This document shows positions 6,069 to 8,719 of a stretch of DNA of 8,719 bases, piece after piece. Every line of letters starts with the position of its first letter. Position 1 is the first letter of the stretch. Under the pieces are notes generated by a model, which ran no database searches, was not told the DNA's origin, and saw only the letters and a list, made by a program, of their open reading frames with translations. The position numbers were made by a program, and so were the translations under genes. This stretch comes from a bacterium (GTDB lineage: Bacteria > Patescibacteriota > Minisyncoccia > Minisyncoccales > UBA10102): positions 1-8,719 of the forward strand of contig JAUYJR010000047.1 of assembly GCA_030699255.1 (NCBI GenBank). The letters are read 5' to 3'.

Positions 6069-6152
6069 AACTCCGAGCATATGCCTTCAGAAGAGACCGC
6101 CATAAAATGCTTGCGCTTCCGAACGTCCTTCTGAAAGCATATGCTCTGCGTT
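6069..6152 (+). repeat. Palindromic interspersed element, copy 3 (84 bp, short form)
   Basis: The left end (6069-6096) matches copy 1 over AACTCCGAGCATATGCCTTC and the following AGAAGAGA; the right end, CGTCCTTCTGAAAGCATATG and on to GCGTT (6124-6152), matches with one change. GAGCATATGC and TTCAGAAG are both fully self-complementary across the element. About 30 bp of the copy 1 interior is missing, including CTGCTGAATTTTTG, so the ends rather than the middle are conserved. Similarity to copy 1 continues past the end (TTA, AAA, CATGA, GCA, TTT, CAAC) into the trxB promoter. It begins 44 bp after the dehydrogenase stop. Confidence 0.87.
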
Positions 6153-6153
6153 A

Positions 6154-6173
6154 GTAAATCATGAGCAATTTAC
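6154..6173. promoter_or_regulatory. Candidate operator dyad overlapping the trxB -35 box
   Basis: GTAAAT (6154-6159), eight bases, ATTTAC (6168-6173) form a perfect 6-bp dyad that overlaps TTTACA of the trxB promoter. Its position would suit repression. It does not match the classical Fur or PerR box, whose arms are nearly adjacent. Part of it is shared with the tail of repeat copy 1, so it may be element-derived rather than a dedicated site. Confidence 0.3.
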
Positions 6174-6197
6174 AACCTCATAGTTGGGGGGTATACT
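6169..6197 (+). promoter_or_regulatory. Sigma-70-type promoter for trxB giving a near-leaderless transcript
   Basis: TTTACA (6169-6174) and TATACT (6192-6197) are separated by exactly 17 bp. A start about 7 nt past the -10 would fall near 6204-6205, only 2-3 nt before the trxB ATG at 6207, leaving no room for a Shine-Dalgarno. The -35 lies 16 bp past the end of repeat copy 3. Confidence 0.68.
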
Positions 6198-6206
6198 GAA
6201 ACAGAT

Positions 6207-7160
6207 ATGAAGCACTATGATCTTATTGTTGTTGGATCGGGGGCCGCGGGATTGGCTGCCGCCGTGTATGCGGGCCGTTACAAGCTCTCAACGCTTGTAG
6301 TAGAAGGAGAATTTGGGGGAGAAACCGCAACCGCGGGAGTTATTGAAAATTACCCCGGTATCCCCGCTATTGAAGGGTATGAACTCATGCGCTCCATGAA
6401 AAAGCAGGCCCAAGGCACGGGGGCTGTTTTTCTTGATGCATGGGTAAAAGAAATTATTCAAGAAGGAAAATGCTTTGTGGTGAAAACGGAAAAAGAAGAG
6501 ATCCGTTCCACCATGGTTGTTCTTGGAATTGGATCTCAGCGCAGACACCTGAATCTTCCAAATGAGAAAGAGCTAACCGGCAGGGGTATACACTACTGTT
6601 GGACGTGTGATGGTCCGCTTTACGGGGGCAAGGTGGTGGCAATGATTGGAGGAGGAGATTCTTCTGTAAAAGGCGTAAACTTTCTTGCCGAGTACGCGGA
6701 GAAGATTTTTCTTTTGTATCGCGACACGGATGTGCGGGCGGAACCAATAAACTTTGAACGCATGCAAAAGCTTGGAGATAAAGTGGTGCTTCTGCCCAAA
6801 ACGGAGGTAAAGGAAATAGTTGGGGAGAAAAAGCTTGAGAAAATTGTTTTGTCTCAAGAGTATAACGGATCTTTTGAGCTTCCCGTTGATGCTCTGTTTG
6901 TTGAGATAGGTTTTGATCCCGACCAGACATTTGTGAAGCAGTTGGGGCTAGAAACGGATGAGCGAGGATACGTGAAAACGGATGCCCATATGAATACAAA
7001 CGTTCCCGGTTTGTTTGTTGCGGGAGATATGACCAACCACTTTGGGGGATTTAAGCAGGATATTACGGCGGCTGCTCTGGGTTCTGTTGCCGCAACCTCA
7101 GCGTATGAGTACAAGAAAAATAATCCGGATATCTGCGTTTCTCATGACAAACCCTCATAG
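6207..7160 (+). CDS. trxB: Thioredoxin reductase-like FAD/NAD(P) disulfide oxidoreductase
   Basis: A 317-residue flavoenzyme of normal low-Mr thioredoxin reductase length. FAD-binding GSGAAG is at residues 10-15, the redox-active pair is C131-W-T-C134 followed by DGP, the nucleotide-binding GGGDSS is at 148-153, and the second FAD motif GLFVAGDM is at 268-275. It should pass electrons from NAD(P)H to a thioredoxin or glutaredoxin-like partner in the cytoplasm. The CWTC active site differs from the usual CATC. The NADPH-phosphate motif HRRxxxR is here Y171-R-D followed by R178, which weakens the case for strict NADPH use. The start is fixed by the N-terminal strand (MKHYDLIVVGSG); there is no Shine-Dalgarno, and the promoter -10 ends 9 nt before the ATG. 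The Fur-family gene overlaps its end by 17 bp. Confidence 0.94.
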   Translation: MKHYDLIVVGSGAAGLAAAVYAGRYKLSTLVVEGEFGGETATAGVIENYPGIPAIEGYELMRSMKKQAQGTGAVFLDAWVKEIIQEGKCFVVKTEKEEIRSTMVVLGIGSQRRHLNLPNEKELTGRGIHYCWTCDGPLYGGKVVAMIGGGDSSVKGVNFLAEYAEKIFLLYRDTDVRAEPINFERMQKLGDKVVLLPKTEVKEIVGEKKLEKIVLSQEYNGSFELPVDALFVEIGFDPDQTFVKQLGLETDERGYVKTDAHMNTNVPGLFVAGDMTNHFGGFKQDITAAALGSVAATSAYEYKKNNPDICVSHDKPS

Positions 7161-7587
7161 CGCAACGGATAAATATACTGAACTGCTTCGAGAGAAGGGG
7201 TATCGCATAACTCCAATACGGAAGGCGTTACTCAATATCCTTAAAGAGGGGCAGTTGCCACTTTCTGTTTCCGATATTGCGCAAGCGCTGAAAAGCAAAA
7301 GGGTTTCAGCTCATAAAACAACGGTATACCGGGAGTTATCCTGTTTGCAGCGGGAAGGATTGGTGACGCCCGTGCGTATTGGGAGGGCCCTGCAGTATCA
7401 GTTGCCGGGTGAGGATCACCGGCACCATCTTGTATGCACAGAGTGTCATCTTGTGGAAGATGTTGTACTGCCGGATGACCTGAAAGAGCAAGAGAAAAAT
7501 ATTGAAAAATCCAAGAAATTCCGCATTACGCGCCACGCGCTTGAATTTTTTGGCGTGTGCCGTGAGTGTGACAGAGCAGAGAGATAA
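7144..7587 (+). CDS. Fur/PerR-family metal-dependent transcriptional regulator
   Basis: A 147-residue protein of normal length. The N-terminal winged helix carries RITPIRKALL (21-30) and the recognition segment KTTVYRELSCLQREGLV (58-74). The hinge leads to DHRHHLVC (91-98), with His92, His94 and His95 in the regulatory-metal region. Both pairs of the structural zinc site are present: C98-x-x-C101 and C139-x-x-C142. It should bind DNA as a dimer in response to iron, zinc, manganese or peroxide; sequence alone does not separate Fur, Zur and PerR. The neighbours, thioredoxin reductase and DsbA-like genes, favour a redox role. ATG 7144 (MTNPHSATDKY) is chosen because the 34-residue upstream extension is just out-of-frame trxB sequence. 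It overlaps trxB by 17 bp and so is probably co-transcribed with it. Confidence 0.92.
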   Translation: MTNPHSATDKYTELLREKGYRITPIRKALLNILKEGQLPLSVSDIAQALKSKRVSAHKTTVYRELSCLQREGLVTPVRIGRALQYQLPGEDHRHHLVCTECHLVEDVVLPDDLKEQEKNIEKSKKFRITRHALEFFGVCRECDRAER

Positions 7588-7599
7588 GTAAAAATAATT

Positions 7600-7605
7600 T
7601 ATACC
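7600..7605 (+). promoter_or_regulatory. Possible -10 box before the first DsbA-like gene
   Basis: TATACC lies 8 nt before the ATG at 7614, the same spacing as the better-supported trxB -10. No convincing -35 lies 16-18 bp upstream, and the 26-bp gap after fur has no Shine-Dalgarno. It is listed mainly because of the spacing parallel with trxB. Confidence 0.3.
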
Positions 7606-7613
7606 GTAACCAT

Positions 7614-8327
7614 ATGCAAGAAAATAACGCGTCAACGTTTCTACCAGCAGCAATTTTACTGGCTGCTATCATTCTTGGAGGATCACTTATTTATGCCGCG
7701 GTTACCATTGGAGGAGCAAAGGGCGTAGCCGGCGTTGGGAGCCCACTTGGTGCCGAGAAGCAGGAAGAAGTTCCTGACAGGCAGAGATTTCCCGAGACCT
7801 TTTCGGTTGATCTTGAGGGGTGGCCAAGTAAAGGAAGTGTGGAAGCTCTTGTAACAATTGTTGAATATTCGGATTTTGCGTGCCCGTTTTGCGGGAAATT
7901 CTGGAAGGAAACCCTTCCTCAGATTACCAAAGAGTATATTGATACGGGCAAAGTGAGGTTTGTGTACAAAGATTTTCCGGTGGTGGGAGGAGAAAAGGCT
8001 GCAGAAGCATCTCACTGCGCGGAGGAACAGGGAAAATACTGGGAGTATCACAACATGCTCTTCACAAACCAGGAACAGGATAGGGGAGATTGGGCAAGCG
8101 TTTCCGTGCACGAAGGGTACGCGAGAGATCTTGGCCTTAACGTTGCACAATTCACGGAATGCTTTGAGAGTTCTCGTTACCAGGAAAAGGTTGCAGTGTC
8201 GGCGCGCGAGTCAGCTCAGAATGGAGGAACAGGCACTCCCTTCTTTCTCATAAACAATACGCCTATTGTTGGAGCCCAGCCGTTTGCAAATTTTCAGCAG
8301 ATTATTGAGCAGGAACTTAGTCTATGA
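7614..8327 (+). CDS. Membrane-anchored DsbA-like thiol:disulfide oxidoreductase
   Basis: A 237-residue protein with one N-terminal membrane segment (about residues 9-31, FLPAAILLAAII and onward), no clear cleavage site, a flexible linker (about 32-75) and a DsbA/BdbD-type thioredoxin domain from about 76. The active site is C90-P-F-C93 after VEYSDFA, and the cis-Pro loop is GTGTPF with Pro209. It should catalyse or isomerise disulfides on the outer face of the membrane. Two further cysteines, C135 (EASHC) and C183 (FTEC), lie in the helical insertion and may form a structural disulfide, as in some relatives. The start lacks a Shine-Dalgarno. The next DsbA-like gene overlaps the stop as ATGA, so the two are co-expressed. 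Confidence 0.93.
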   Translation: MQENNASTFLPAAILLAAIILGGSLIYAAVTIGGAKGVAGVGSPLGAEKQEEVPDRQRFPETFSVDLEGWPSKGSVEALVTIVEYSDFACPFCGKFWKETLPQITKEYIDTGKVRFVYKDFPVVGGEKAAEASHCAEEQGKYWEYHNMLFTNQEQDRGDWASVSVHEGYARDLGLNVAQFTECFESSRYQEKVAVSARESAQNGGTGTPFFLINNTPIVGAQPFANFQQIIEQELSL

Positions 8328-8719
8328 ACAGAACCGCATTTTGGACAGGTTTAGGAATTCTCCTTTTGGGGGGAGTATGGGCGGTGACCTGGACCACTTC
8401 CCAGAAAAGCGTTGAGACGGAGGATGTGGCTCGAGAAGAAGCTCAAATGGTGCGAGACACGGATCAGGTGAAAGGATCCCGCGAAGCTCGAGTTGTGCTT
8501 GTGGAGTATAGCGACTTTCAGTGTCCCGCTTGCCAGTTTTATGCCGACTGGATCTCTCAGCTTGCTGAATCATTTGGAGAAGATATTGCGATTGTTTACC
8601 GTCATTTTCCTTTAAGGAGCATTCACCAGCAGGCAGAGCTTGCGGCTGTGGCGTCGGAAGCCGCAAGTAAACAAGGGATGTTTTGGGAGTACCATGACCT
8701 TCTCTTTGAACGCCAAAAA
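8324..8719 (+). CDS. Second membrane-anchored DsbA-like oxidoreductase, 3' end cut by the window
   Basis: 132 codons are visible, open to the window edge. The N-terminus is MNRTAFWTGLGILLLGGVWA, with a membrane segment at about residues 5-24 preceded by Arg3. A charged linker follows (about 25-55), then the thioredoxin-fold start VVLVEYSDFQ with active site C67-P-A-C70, YRHFPLRSIH (92-101) and WEYHDLLFERQ (121-131). Those blocks align with YKDFPVVG and WEYHNMLFTNQ in the preceding gene, so the pair are tandem paralogues. The cis-Pro loop and C-terminus lie outside the window. The start overlaps the upstream stop as ATGA, with AGGA (8311-8314) 9 nt before the ATG. The CPAC dipeptide, against CPFC in the first copy, suggests a different redox potential or partner. 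Confidence 0.9.
   Translation, partial: MNRTAFWTGLGILLLGGVWAVTWTTSQKSVETEDVAREEAQMVRDTDQVKGSREARVVLVEYSDFQCPACQFYADWISQLAESFGEDIAIVYRHFPLRSIHQQAELAAVASEAASKQGMFWEYHDLLFERQK

Noticed and set aside
6154..6173. Classical Fur or PerR box at the trxB promoter
   Set aside because: The arms are separated by eight bases and do not match GATAAT-type or TTATAAT-N-ATTATAA patterns; kept only as an unnamed candidate dyad.
6454..6999. Long minus-strand open frame of 181 codons inside trxB
   Set aside because: It is antisense to a clear thioredoxin reductase and its translation is low-complexity, rich in Pro, Ser and Leu; a shadow frame.

Overview
The window looks like a chromosomal segment of a small-genome bacterium, most probably a Candidate Phyla Radiation (Patescibacteria), Parcubacteria-like organism. 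This is inferred from gene style, not proven. The signs are tightly packed co-directional genes with ATGA-type overlaps, a CofE-like gamma-glutamyl ligase outside any F420 pathway, membrane-anchored DsbA-like proteins in tandem, a Glu-type dehydrogenase with an 'ANIPM' C-terminal motif, and several gene heads lacking a Shine-Dalgarno sequence. TAA, TAG and TGA all end genes, so standard code 11 applies and the TGA-recoding SR1/Gracilibacteria groups are unlikely. Every gene is on the + strand.

Region 1 (1-872) is a single alpha/beta-hydrolase gene enclosed by a perfect 20-bp inverted repeat (11-30 and 853-872). Region 2 (909-4227) is a run of four overlapping genes: the translation-associated GTPase ychF, tRNA-guanine transglycosylase tgt, a CofE-like gamma-glutamyl ligase, and a small HxGH nucleotidyltransferase. 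Region 3 (4228-4647) is a 420-bp gene-free stretch. It holds two diverged copies of a short palindromic element in opposite orientation, followed by a good sigma-70-type promoter. Region 4 (4648-6025) is a glutaredoxin-like protein followed 10 bp later by a glutamate-type dehydrogenase. Region 5 (6026-6206) holds a third, shorter copy of the element and a second strong promoter placed so close to the next ATG that the transcript should be nearly leaderless. Region 6 (6207-8719) is a redox unit: thioredoxin reductase, a Fur/PerR-family metalloregulator, and two tandem membrane-anchored DsbA-like thiol oxidoreductases, the second cut by the window edge.

The second half reads as a thiol-redox neighbourhood: glutaredoxin and thioredoxin reductase in the cytoplasm, DsbA-like proteins outside the membrane, and a Fur-family regulator that may sense metal or peroxide. 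The first half is housekeeping (translation and tRNA modification plus a cofactor-like pair). The most unusual signals are non-coding: the inverted repeat around the hydrolase, and a three-copy hairpin element whose stem is preserved by compensatory changes and which sits at transcription-unit boundaries.
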